From Candidatus Bathyarchaeota archaeon (GTDB lineage Archaea; Thermoproteota; Bathyarchaeia; Bathyarchaeales; SOJC01): a DNA stretch of 14,304 bases. The notes under the pieces are model-generated. The model ran no database searches and was not told the origin of the DNA. It saw only the letters and a program-made list of their open reading frames with translations. Location: positions 1 to 14,304 of the forward strand of contig JAGLZJ010000009.1 of NCBI GenBank assembly GCA_023131555.1. The letters run 5' to 3'. Of this stretch, positions 1-7,401 are shown in pieces. How positions within the stretch are numbered: the stretch's first letter is position 1; every line of letters begins with the position of its first letter. The translations under genes were made by a program, and so were the position numbers.

Positions 1-214
1 CTCCCTTGAAAGGGCCTCTTGCATCGACGTGTTGAACACGGCATCCCCAGAAAACTTGGATTCCGCCGTCGTCCATTTTTACTGGAATTGACACGATCAG
101 GGTTCTCTTTGGTGTTCTCAGAAAGGCATGAACTTCTGACTCTAGGTTCAGCATTTCTGCTGCAAGGTTTAGCTGTTCTAAGGCGACTTCTAGAGGCTCG
201 ATCTCTCCGCTCAA
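1..214 (-). CDS. gdhA: Glutamate dehydrogenase, N-terminal part (cut by window edge)
   Basis: Glutamate dehydrogenase interconverts glutamate with 2-oxoglutarate and ammonia, using NAD(P)(H), in the cytoplasm. Only the first 71 codons are in the window; the gene continues to the left. The visible part contains the family's N-terminal signature: VSIPVKMDDG at residues 41-50, then a CRVQH stretch near 58-62, then ARGPFKG at 65-71. The lysines of the last two blocks lie where the family binds substrate. The start is TTG at 214-212. An in-frame TAA lies eight codons upstream and no ATG or GTG intervenes. An AGGAGA ribosome site at 222-227 sits seven bases before the TTG. The next gene on the same strand is a glutamate-synthase-like protein, but an internal promoter separates them. 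Identity is firm because the signature is highly specific; cofactor preference cannot be judged from this fragment. Confidence 0.9.
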   Translation of the reverse strand, partial: MSGEIEPLEVALEQLNLAAEMLNLESEVHAFLRTPKRTLIVSIPVKMDDGGIQVFWGCRVQHVDARGPFKG

Positions 215-251
215 TCCAGTGTCTCCTGGGCGAAATTATCTGTGTTGAGTT

Positions 252-263
252 GCCCTTTAAAGC
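252..263 (-). promoter_or_regulatory. TATA box of gdhA
   Basis: The minus strand reads GCTTTAAAGGGC here. Counting about 26 bases downstream puts transcription start near position 232, with the AGGAGA site and TTG start just after. This gives a leader of roughly 15-20 bases. Inferred from spacing only. Confidence 0.5.
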
Positions 264-379
264 TCTTGCACGACTTTTCGGAAAAAAGAGTGTGGGTTAG
301 GGAGCGCCTTTTTTATGAGGCGGGGATGCCTGCAGTATCGCAGAGGTTCACTGCTTTTATGGAAACGCAACCCAATTGT

Positions 380-496
380 CTAAAGACGAACTTCGCGTCT
401 CTGAAAAGTCGTAGTATTCGTCGCGCGCACGCCTTTCTTTATCATTTCGCAGAGATGGAACTCGTATCCTGTGTGTGGCTTGTCGTAAAGTAGCAT
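380..496 (-). CDS. Possible small protein, 38 aa, unrecognised
   Basis: I do not recognise this ORF. It begins MLLYDKPHTGYEFHLCEM and ends in a basic tail rich in Thr and Arg. Three signals in the right order support it: a TATA-like CTTTAAG at 531-537 on the minus strand, a GGAGAC ribosome site at 502-507, and an ATG at 496-494 five bases beyond. It lies between the end of the glutamate-synthase-like gene and the promoter of gdhA, in the same direction as both. Against it: the ORF is very short, has a single Cys and one His-Leu-Cys stretch, and shows no domain. The promoter could instead drive a small untranslated RNA through this 290-base gap. I see nothing else convincing between 300 and 588. 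Confidence 0.3.
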   Translation of the reverse strand: MLLYDKPHTGYEFHLCEMIKKGVRATNTTTFQRREVRL

Positions 497-563
497 TTAC
501 AGTCTCCGAGTTTCAGAAACAGGGCTGATTCTTAAAGTTATCGTCCAACCGGATATGTGTACG

Positions 564-585
564 GAGAAAGAAAAGGAAGGGGGAA
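564..585 (-). terminator. Possible pyrimidine-rich terminator after the glutamate-synthase-like gene
   Basis: The minus strand carries a C/T-only run just after the stop codon at 589-591 (CCCCCTTCCTTTTCTTTCTCC-like). Archaeal RNA polymerase often terminates at such U-rich tracts without a hairpin. No hairpin is seen here. Confidence 0.3.
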
Positions 586-588
586 TCC

Positions 589-2196
589 TTAGTCAAGGAT
601 TCTCTCAATCTGATCTTGTTCAACTTCTTCTGCGAGTGGTATTCCAGTTACTTTCGAAGCTCTTTCAGACAATGACATGAGGTCGTTTCTGTTGACTAGG
701 TTGAGTTTCCACTTTCTTGCGCCTGCGAGCAACTGCATCAGTCCCACTCCCACTCGCTCCTGCAGGTATGTGTATAGTGCTACTGCTTCCCATGGAATGT
801 CCTTGAATCTTTCGCCATATTCTTCCTTCAGTTTTGGTGCAGCAATGTAGTATTTGTCCGGTGTCTTGCCATATCTTTCTGCGAAGCTGCGTGGCAGTTT
901 ACCTTCCTCTGCAAGTTGACTGAAGTAATTGGCTTTCATTACTGCTGTCAGTGGTGAACGCCCCATTAAGACCGCTTTGACGAGCGGACCATTTCCGTAA
1001 TTGCTCATTGCCATCGCTTTCAGGATCTGGGTCTCAGCGATGAATCCTCCCGCCATCACTAGGTCTGGTACATGTCTTCCTTTCTTCTCGAGAATCCTCG
1101 CGCACTTCAGCACCATGGTTTCCAAGTAGACTGTGGGAATGCTCATCTCATCCATCATCGGAACCGGGCTCATTCCAGTGCCTCCTCCAGCGCCATCGAA
1201 GGTGATTGCTTCGATTTTTGCCTCGGAAGCCATCTTCATTGTGTAGGCTACTGCAGACGGTCTGTACGCGCCTGTCTTGAGGATTACGTGTTTTGCACCT
1301 TGCTGTCTCAACCATTCAATGTCTTCTACGAACTCCCTGTGTTTCGGCATACCGACTCTGCTGTGTCGCTCAAACGATTTGAAGACGCCCTCCTTGAAAG
1401 CCTGCTGAACTGTGGGGTCTTCGGGGTCTGGGATGACGATGTAACCCCTCTTCTTGAGCATGATTGCCTTCTCAAGATTTCGTATTCGAACTTCTCCGCC
1501 GATTGCTTTTGCACCCTGTCCCCACTTCCGCTCGATGACGTTTACTTCCAGCTTTGAGAGTGCATAGACATCTATTCCCAGTCTCTGGTCTTCTACGTTC
1601 GTTTGAACTACGACTTCGCCATATTTGCCGTCCCAGAACTTGCGGAAGGCTTCAACTCGCCGCTTCAACTCTTTGGATTCCGTGATTTTGCCGCCTGCGA
1701 TCTTGGATTCCCGATCCATCCCGCAGACGTTTTCTCCAATTGTCACGACGGCGCCTGCTAACGCTGCACCGATGGCTAAGCCGTCCCAGTTGAGTCTGGC
1801 AACCTCTGTTGATCCGAAGGCTCCTGTGAGTATGGGAACCTTCAAAGGAATTCCGGCAACCTCCGTACTTACGTCTGCGTTGTGGAAAAGAGCTACGTCT
1901 GAATCTGCTTCGATTCCATGGACTTCGAAAAGGTTGGCTTGGATGTTTAGATGTGACCAGTCTAAGCCGAAGTCTTTCAAGGCACCAGCCGTGCTGTAGC
2001 CAAATTGGAGCGGTTCAGGGTACAGCGCTTCTCTTCCTCGAAAAGCAGAGAGGCTGATCTCGCATAGAAATGGGCAGTCGCGTATGCATATTGGACACAT
2101 GCCGCTTGTTGGGCTTGTGTCTCTAACTCGTGTCTGTGTTCCGGTAGTTGACTTTCCGTTTAGGTATGCACTGTTTCTATTTACTCGTTCTGGCAT
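589..2196 (-). CDS. FMN-binding glutamate-synthase-like protein (GltB2 family)
   Basis: This 535-residue protein belongs to the family of the central FMN/catalytic domain of glutamate synthase large subunits. That domain reduces 2-oxoglutarate plus ammonia to glutamate. Landmarks are KWGQGAK at 224-230 (the GltS K-x2-QGAK motif), KTGAY at 307-311, the FMN-phosphate loop DGAGGGTGMSP at 334-344, and MAGGF at 381-385. The glutamine amidotransferase domain of full GltB is absent, as is usual in archaea. Four cysteines cluster near the N-terminus (C34, C37, C41, C45, pattern CPxCxxxCPFLC). The C-terminal cysteine triplet that holds the [3Fe-4S] cluster in classical GltS is absent; only two other cysteines exist. 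I start at the ATG at 2196-2194, behind GGAGA and downstream of a TATA box. The ORF stays open 47 codons further, but that part looks non-coding and overlaps the promoter. The natural electron donor cannot be read from the sequence. gdhA follows downstream. Confidence 0.88.
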   Translation of the reverse strand: MPERVNRNSAYLNGKSTTGTQTRVRDTSPTSGMCPICIRDCPFLCEISLSAFRGREALYPEPLQFGYSTAGALKDFGLDWSHLNIQANLFEVHGIEADSDVALFHNADVSTEVAGIPLKVPILTGAFGSTEVARLNWDGLAIGAALAGAVVTIGENVCGMDRESKIAGGKITESKELKRRVEAFRKFWDGKYGEVVVQTNVEDQRLGIDVYALSKLEVNVIERKWGQGAKAIGGEVRIRNLEKAIMLKKRGYIVIPDPEDPTVQQAFKEGVFKSFERHSRVGMPKHREFVEDIEWLRQQGAKHVILKTGAYRPSAVAYTMKMASEAKIEAITFDGAGGGTGMSPVPMMDEMSIPTVYLETMVLKCARILEKKGRHVPDLVMAGGFIAETQILKAMAMSNYGNGPLVKAVLMGRSPLTAVMKANYFSQLAEEGKLPRSFAERYGKTPDKYYIAAPKLKEEYGERFKDIPWEAVALYTYLQERVGVGLMQLLAGARKWKLNLVNRNDLMSLSERASKVTGIPLAEEVEQDQIERILD

Positions 2197-2252
2197 TTTC
2201 TCTCCATCTTTACGTTTGTAAACTTTGGGTATGAGCGAAATACCGAGTGACA

Positions 2253-2262
2253 GATTTAAAGA
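2253..2262 (-). promoter_or_regulatory. TATA box of the glutamate-synthase-like gene
   Basis: The minus strand reads TCTTTAAATC. Start of transcription is expected near 2230, about 34 bases before the ATG at 2196. This supports that start over the longer ORF, which would put the TATA box inside the coding region. Confidence 0.5.
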
Positions 2263-2380
2263 TTCCTCATAGCTGGTTGGAGCAGGATTACGATGACCGA
2301 TGTTTCCCCCAGAAACGCTAGTGCAAGCCTGAACCAATTGAAGTTTTACGACAATATGCGAATTATTCTAGACTACATCT

Positions 2381-2389
2381 TTTATATTC
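2381..2389 (+). promoter_or_regulatory. TATA box of the GINS-mcm-hel308 operon
   Basis: TTTATATTC, preceded by A/T-rich sequence, predicts a transcription start near 2410. A strong ribosome site follows at 2421-2430. No other convincing TATA box is seen before hel308, so the three genes probably share this promoter. It is back to back with the promoter of the glutamate-synthase-like gene. Confidence 0.55.
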
Positions 2390-2420
2390 TTCAGTTAGCT
2401 TCTCCTAGAGAAGTCTGAAA

Positions 2421-2430
2421 AGGAGGAGGA
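2421..2430 (+). promoter_or_regulatory. Strong ribosome binding site (AGGAGGAGGA) with no canonical start at normal distance
   Basis: AGGAGGAGGA is a near-ideal archaeal Shine-Dalgarno element. The first ATG in the GINS frame is at 2480, about 50 bases away. In the same frame, a CTG at 2438 lies seven bases after the element and the reading frame between is open. This site therefore argues for an upstream start of the GINS gene, discussed under findings. Confidence 0.55.
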
Positions 2431-2479
2431 CTTAGAACTGTCAAAGTCGCCATATGTCTCGCCCGAAGACGTCGATCGA

Positions 2480-3013
2480 ATGTTTGAGAATAAGCCAGTG
2501 ATAGTTATCGCGAACAGAGACGAAGCTAAGATTGAGTTGGCAGGTCTCGAAGTTGGCCCTTTTGAAGAAGGAAGGGAGTATGAGTTGCGGTTCTGGATTG
2601 CGCAGGAGCTTGGTCGAGCAGGACTCGTCCGCTTCCGCGAAGATGACGTGATGAACGTCGTAAAGCTGCATAAGGTTCACTGGCGGGAGAGAGTGCAACC
2701 TTCAACTCGAGTGTCCCCGCTTCCATCTGAGTTCTACCCTAGACTGAAACGTTACCTTGAACATCTCAAATCACGTTCTCATAATCTGGAGAAGCGGAGG
2801 GAATATGAAAAGTCGTTGAAGATTGCGCAGGACATAATCAACAGCCGAATTAAAAAACTGGTTTCGCTATCGTCTTCTCCTCCCGTGACCACTAATATCT
2901 TGAAGAACCTCAGCAACGAAGAGCAAGCCTTCTACCATCGCCTCCACCAAATAGTAGCTGAATGGAAGCGAAGCATCCTGCAGGTGAATGACGAGAATGA
3001 CCGAAGAGATTGA
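2480..3013 (+). CDS. gins23: GINS replication complex subunit, GINS23/Psf2-like
   Basis: GINS joins the MCM helicase at the replication fork as part of the archaeal CMG-type complex. This 177-residue protein has the order of the Psf2/Psf3 type: a small beta domain first, then a helical domain. The GPFEEG segment (27-32), followed by ELRFWIAQEL (35-44), resembles the GPF...PLWLA region of eukaryotic Psf2. The stretch around residues 78-95 (SPLPSEFYPRLKRYL) matches the Psf2 'PSPYYxEL' region. The C-terminal half is helical and charged, probably helix-rich. It overlaps mcm by 17 bases, which fits a physical and regulatory partnership. The ATG start at 2480 has no ribosome site. An open frame reaches back to a CTG at 2438 behind a strong site and would add SKSPYVSPEDVDR to the N-terminus. 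Family assignment rests on motif memory, not a search; GINS15/51 is the alternative. Confidence 0.75.
   Translation: MFENKPVIVIANRDEAKIELAGLEVGPFEEGREYELRFWIAQELGRAGLVRFREDDVMNVVKLHKVHWRERVQPSTRVSPLPSEFYPRLKRYLEHLKSRSHNLEKRREYEKSLKIAQDIINSRIKKLVSLSSSPPVTTNILKNLSNEEQAFYHRLHQIVAEWKRSILQVNDENDRRD
2982..2987 (+). promoter_or_regulatory. Ribosome binding site of mcm (AGGTGA), sets the start
   Basis: AGGTGA is complementary to the archaeal 16S 3' end. It lies immediately next to the ATG at 2988 (zero spacing) but nine bases before the ATG at 2997. The second ATG is therefore the better start. The site lies inside the GINS coding region. Confidence 0.55.
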
Positions 3014-5033
3014 GATTGATCCACAAGAACGCTTCGAAGACTTCTTCAAGCAAGAGAAATACCGCGAAAGAATCTCTCACATGGCAGCTACAAACACAAT
3101 CTCAATCGTTGCAGACTTTGAAGACTTACTCGTATTCGACATAGACTTGGCTCAAAGACTCGTGGAACGCCCTGATGAGTATCTGAGACACATAGATAGA
3201 GCGGCCTATCTGCAGTTGGAGACAGAAGACAGCGAATACGCCTCCAAAATCGAAAACGTCATTGTCCGACTCAAAGGATTGCCTGAACCAACTGCGCTAC
3301 GTATGTTGGGCGCCGCCAACATCGGAAGACTGGTGATGGTTGAAGGGATAATCGTACGGGCAACACCTGTGCAACCTCAGGTTATGAAGGCAGTCTTCAG
3401 ATGCAAGAGGTGTGAAACCACCGCGATAGTGGATCAGAGCGGACCATTTCTGAAGGCTCCTTTGAGATGCGAGAATCCAACGTGTCAGAGCAAAGGACCC
3501 TTCGACTTCCTTCAAGAAGGATCAACCTTCATCGATTATCAGCAGATTCGAATTCAAGAGAGGCCTGAAGACCTTCCTCCCGGTCAACTTCCGAGAACGT
3601 TAGATGCACGACTTATCGGCAGAGAACTTGTCGACAAAGCTAGACCCGGAGACCACGTAGCTTTAACCGGTATAGTGCGCGCGGTTGCCCCCGTCCTTCC
3701 TACGGCGGGAAAACTGAGGGTATTCCGTCTTCACGTTGAAGTTAACTTCTTAGACGTCGAGAGCAAGGAAACTGAAACAACACTGATCTCTCAGGAAGAC
3801 GAGGAGAAGATACGTGAATTAGCGAAAGACCCTTGGGTCCACAGGAAAATCCTGCGCTCTATCGCCCCCTCAATATATGGCTACGAAACGATCAAAGAAG
3901 CCATAATGTACTTGGTGTTTGGCGGTGTCTCAAAACACTTAGCCGATATTTCAATCAGGGGTGAAATGAACATTCTCTTGGTCGGAGACCCCGGCACGGC
4001 AAAATCACAGCTGTTGCAGTATGTATCAGCCATTGTGCCAAGGGGGCTTTACACTTCTGGACGTGGAACCACAGCTGCTGGATTGACTGCAGCGGTGCTT
4101 CGAGAACGTGGAGGAGGAATGACGCTTGAAGCTGGAGCCCTCGTTCTGGCAGACAAAGGAGTAGCCTGTATTGACGAAATCGATAAGATGCGCCCAGAGG
4201 ACAGAGTCGCTATCCATGAAGCTATGGAGCAGCACACTGTCTCCATAGCCAAGGGAGGCATTGTTGCTACTCTAAACGCAAGGACCGCCATTCTTGCAGC
4301 CGCGAACCCTTCCCTGGGAAGATATGATCCTTACAAAACCGTGACCGATAACATCAACCTTCCTATAACGATTCTCTCAAGGTTTGATCTTATCTTTGTT
4401 ATAAAAGACGTTCCAGAGAAGGAACTGGATGAGAAGATGTCCACCCACATCTTGCAGATCCATATGAGCGGCACAGCTCCAGTAGAGACCCCTATCCCTT
4501 CAGACCTATTTCGAAAATACATTAGCTACGCCAAGAACATTAAACCCGTATTGAGCAAAGGGGCTTTAGAGAGACTCAAAGCCTTCTATCTTGAGATGAG
4601 AGCAGTAACCGAGAGAATTGAAGGGTCACCTATCGCCATCACTGCTCGACAGCTGGAGTCTCTGGTCAGACTGGCCGAGGCCAGAGCACGCATCGGTCTG
4701 AGAAACAAGATCACCGTTGAAGACGCTGAAACCGCCATCGTGATAATGAACAAGTCTTTAGAAGAAGTGGGAATTGACATCTCAACACAGATGAGGGACA
4801 TTGACATCATAATGGTTGGCAAACCAAAGAGTATGCAGGACAGATTAAGAATTCTGCTCGATGAAATAGTGGATCTTTCAAAGGAGACAGGCATGGTTGA
4901 GCGAAAACTGCTCTTAGAAACTCTCCTGTCGAAGTACAAAATACGCACTGAAGAAAGCCAGAAACTCCTCGGGAGATTGATAAGAGATGGCACGATCTAC
5001 GAACGCAGACCAGGCTTCTTAAGCAAAGTATAG
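2997..5033 (+). CDS. mcm: MCM replicative DNA helicase
   Basis: MCM forms the hexameric ring that unwinds DNA at the replication fork. It is full length (678 residues from the ATG at 2997; 681 from the alternative ATG at 2988). Positions below use the longer numbering. The N-terminal OB region holds a zinc site with C139, C142, C161 and C166. The AAA+ core shows Walker A GDPGTAKS (333-340), Walker B ACIDEID (393-399), sensor-1 AAN (438-440) and the arginine finger SRFD (464-467). The C-terminus looks like a winged helix. No intein or frameshift interrupts it. It overlaps the GINS gene by 17 bases and ends 23 bases before hel308, so all three are probably one transcript. I prefer 2997 because of the AGGTGA spacing. 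Confidence 0.97.
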   Translation: MTEEIEIDPQERFEDFFKQEKYRERISHMAATNTISIVADFEDLLVFDIDLAQRLVERPDEYLRHIDRAAYLQLETEDSEYASKIENVIVRLKGLPEPTALRMLGAANIGRLVMVEGIIVRATPVQPQVMKAVFRCKRCETTAIVDQSGPFLKAPLRCENPTCQSKGPFDFLQEGSTFIDYQQIRIQERPEDLPPGQLPRTLDARLIGRELVDKARPGDHVALTGIVRAVAPVLPTAGKLRVFRLHVEVNFLDVESKETETTLISQEDEEKIRELAKDPWVHRKILRSIAPSIYGYETIKEAIMYLVFGGVSKHLADISIRGEMNILLVGDPGTAKSQLLQYVSAIVPRGLYTSGRGTTAAGLTAAVLRERGGGMTLEAGALVLADKGVACIDEIDKMRPEDRVAIHEAMEQHTVSIAKGGIVATLNARTAILAAANPSLGRYDPYKTVTDNINLPITILSRFDLIFVIKDVPEKELDEKMSTHILQIHMSGTAPVETPIPSDLFRKYISYAKNIKPVLSKGALERLKAFYLEMRAVTERIEGSPIAITARQLESLVRLAEARARIGLRNKITVEDAETAIVIMNKSLEEVGIDISTQMRDIDIIMVGKPKSMQDRLRILLDEIVDLSKETGMVERKLLLETLLSKYKIRTEESQKLLGRLIRDGTIYERRPGFLSKV

Positions 5034-5056
5034 CCAGAGACTGAAAGGGGTCCCTG

Positions 5057-7288
5057 TTGAGGGTTCAGGATCTTCGAATATCTGAACAAGTAAAAGAGGT
5101 GATAATGAAGACAGGAATCTCTGACCTGTTTCCTCCTCAGGAAGAAGCCATCCGCTGTGGAGTTCTAGAAGGAAAAACTCTCGTTTTAGCAAGCCCAACT
5201 GCATCTGGGAAAACTCTAACAGCAGAACTCTGCGCCCTCAGACACGTAATTGAACTCGGTGGAAAAGTCATCTATCTGACGCCTCTAAGGGCGTTAGCAA
5301 ATGAGAAATACGAAGAATTCAGAAAATACCAAACACTTCAAAAACATGATGGCAGACGCGTCCGAGTCGGCATAAGCACAGGTGACTTCGACCGCAGAGA
5401 CCCATGGTTAAACAGGTATGACATAATCGTCGCGACGAACGAGAAAGCCGATTCTCTTCTGAGACACCGATCAGAATGGATGAATGCGCTTTCTCTAGTA
5501 GTCGCTGACGAAATCCACCTTCTCAACGACTCAGAGAGAGGACCGACTTTAGAAGTCGTTCTGGCAAGACTGATGCAGATTAACCCTCAGATACAGATCC
5601 TCGCCTTAAGTGCAACAATAAGAAACGTCGACGAACTGGCAACTTGGCTCAAAGCAGATTATGTGACGACTGACTGGCGACCTGTACCCCTCAGCGAAGG
5701 CGTGCTTCTTCACCAAGAGATACAAATGAAGGATGGTGGAGCCTCCACCATAGAAAAACACGCGAGAACCCCCTCCATCAACCTTGCCATTCACATCGTG
5801 AAATCGGGTGGCCAAGCCCTTATATTCACTTCAACTCGACGAAACGCCGTCTCAGCCGCCAGAAAAGTCGGCAATGAACTTCAACCATTCCTTTCGAAAC
5901 CCACCCAACGTGCATTAAGGCTTGTCAGCAAACGAATGCTAATGGCTGGTGAAAGAACAAGAGTCAATGAGCTCCTCGCAGAACTGGTGAAAAACGGATC
6001 CGCATTTCACCACGCAGGACTCGGAGGAAGCCTACGAAAGCTCCTTGAAGACGCCTTCCGAAAAGGCAAGATCAAAGTCCTAGCCGCTACTCCCACCTTA
6101 GCCTTCGGAGTCAACCTGCCTGCCAGAGCAGTAATAATCCAAGACTACCGACGCTATGAAGTCGGATACGGTTACTACCCAATCGCTGTCCTTGAGTACA
6201 AACAGATGGCTGGTAGAGCAGGGAGACCGAAATACGACAAGACAGGCGAAGCAATTCTCGTGGCTAAAACAGACGATGAACGCGACTACTTGATGGAGAG
6301 TTACATAATGGCGGAACCTGAACGAATCTGGTCAAAACTCGCTGTGGAGCGAATTCTCCGCCCACATGTTCTGTCGACAATCGCTGCAAAATACGCTCAC
6401 ACTGAACAAGGAGTCTACGAGTTTTTCAGCAAAACATTCTATGCCTATCAGTACGATCCAAAAGCGATCAACATCGTTATCGCGAAAATCCTTCGTTTTC
6501 TCCATAATGAAAAAATGGTTGACGTGAGTGGGAAGAACGTTACCGCGACCACCTTTGGCAGCAGGATCTCAGAGCTCTATCTTGACCCTGCTTCCGCCGT
6601 TCTCCTAAGAGACGCATTGAATAACCGAGCCCCCTATCTCACCGACCTTAGCTTTCTTCACATGATTGCTCGCACTCCAGACATGTATCCAAAACTTCGC
6701 CCTTACTCGAGAGAAATAGACCAACTAGCTATCTTCGCCGAGGACCACAAGGAAGAATTCATGTTTCCGCCACCTAGTGACGCTGAGGACAATCATGAAC
6801 TCGAAGAATTTTTAGGCGAAGTCAAGCTCGGATGGGTTCTTCAGTCGTGGATAGATGAAGTGACTGAAGACCAGATGATAGAGCGCTTCAGGGTTCAGCC
6901 AGGGGACTTATATCGATTGATCAGAACGGCTGAGTGGCTCCTCCACGCATCCAGAGAACTCGCTCGTCTCCTTGGACACAAGGACTTGGTTCCTCTCGTA
7001 AGTCCATTAATGGAACGCACAACAAAGGGAGTGCGAGCTGAACTGCTACCCCTGGTTCGGATGGAGGGCGTTGGCAGGGTACGTGCGAGAATCTTGTTTA
7101 ACTCAGGTTTGAAGACTCTGAAGGACCTTAAGCATTCACCGGTGAACCGACTGACCGCACTTCCTCTTATTGGATCACGACTAGCAAAAAAAATTAAGGA
7201 ACAAGTCGGGGGCTTCGTAAAAAGGAATCAATGGGAGAAGTTGGAAAACGAGGATGGAGAGCAACAGTCCCTAGCGAAGTACTCCTGA
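5057..7288 (+). CDS. hel308: Hel308 superfamily 2 DNA helicase
   Basis: Hel308 is an ATP-driven 3'-5' helicase that acts on stalled replication forks and recombination intermediates. The 743-residue protein is near the family length. It shows the Q-motif region LFPPQEEAI (24-32), motif I ASPTASGKT (45-53), motif II ADEIH (150-154), motif III SAT (185-187) and motif VI QMAGRAGR (383-390). A winged-helix and ratchet region follows. The C-terminus has helix-hairpin-helix segments (MEGVGRVRAR and ALPLIGSRLAKKI, roughly residues 665-715) that bind DNA. The last residues are polar and lack an obvious PCNA-binding box. The start is TTG at 5057, preceded by AGGGGT; the protein then reads RVQDLRISEQ, as expected for a Hel308 N-terminus. 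It sits 23 bases after mcm, in line with a fork-repair role. Confidence 0.95.
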   Translation: MRVQDLRISEQVKEVIMKTGISDLFPPQEEAIRCGVLEGKTLVLASPTASGKTLTAELCALRHVIELGGKVIYLTPLRALANEKYEEFRKYQTLQKHDGRRVRVGISTGDFDRRDPWLNRYDIIVATNEKADSLLRHRSEWMNALSLVVADEIHLLNDSERGPTLEVVLARLMQINPQIQILALSATIRNVDELATWLKADYVTTDWRPVPLSEGVLLHQEIQMKDGGASTIEKHARTPSINLAIHIVKSGGQALIFTSTRRNAVSAARKVGNELQPFLSKPTQRALRLVSKRMLMAGERTRVNELLAELVKNGSAFHHAGLGGSLRKLLEDAFRKGKIKVLAATPTLAFGVNLPARAVIIQDYRRYEVGYGYYPIAVLEYKQMAGRAGRPKYDKTGEAILVAKTDDERDYLMESYIMAEPERIWSKLAVERILRPHVLSTIAAKYAHTEQGVYEFFSKTFYAYQYDPKAINIVIAKILRFLHNEKMVDVSGKNVTATTFGSRISELYLDPASAVLLRDALNNRAPYLTDLSFLHMIARTPDMYPKLRPYSREIDQLAIFAEDHKEEFMFPPPSDAEDNHELEEFLGEVKLGWVLQSWIDEVTEDQMIERFRVQPGDLYRLIRTAEWLLHASRELARLLGHKDLVPLVSPLMERTTKGVRAELLPLVRMEGVGRVRARILFNSGLKTLKDLKHSPVNRLTALPLIGSRLAKKIKEQVGGFVKRNQWEKLENEDGEQQSLAKYS

Positions 7289-7365
7289 ACAATGAAACAG
7301 TTGTAGACCTGTGAAACGTCAAAGTTTCCCCTGGTGGGGCTGGCCGGATTTGAACCGGTGACCTC

Positions 7366-7394
7366 TGCCCGAAACCAAGTCAATGCTTGATTTC
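7366..7394 (-). other. tRNA-Trp intron 2, variable region (candidate)
   Basis: The minus strand has AAATCAAG (7386-7393) pairing perfectly with CTTGGTTT (7372-7379) around the loop CATTGA. Below it, CCCG (7397-7400, the tRNA's own 39-42) can pair with CGGG (7368-7371). This leaves three-base bulges TAG and CAG, the layout of an archaeal splicing-endonuclease site. Cutting after the second bulge base gives a 29-base intron and a seven-base variable region (AGAGGTC). Removing 31 bases instead would give the usual five (AGGTC). The exact borders are therefore uncertain, but some excision is needed to join the anticodon stem to the T-arm. Confidence 0.6.
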
Positions 7395-7401
7395 TACGGG
7401 T

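Noticed and set aside
301..324. Hairpin CGCC (305-308) with GGCG (319-322) as a terminator
   Set aside because: Only four pairs, with the T-run in the loop and not after the stem, so it does not fit an intrinsic terminator on either strand.
19..493. Two plus-strand ORFs of 93 and 83 codons (19-300 and 242-493)
   Set aside because: The first lies opposite the clearly recognisable glutamate dehydrogenase N-terminus. The second crosses that gene's promoter and an empty gap; neither looks like protein or has a ribosome site.
1072..1999. Plus-strand ORFs of 161 and 124 codons opposite the glutamate-synthase-like gene
   Set aside because: They are shadows of a strongly coding gene on the other strand, with low-complexity translations.
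2197..2337. 47-codon N-terminal extension of the glutamate-synthase-like ORF
   Set aside because: It would cover the TATA box at 2253-2262, its sequence is not conserved-looking, and the ATG at 2196 has a ribosome site.
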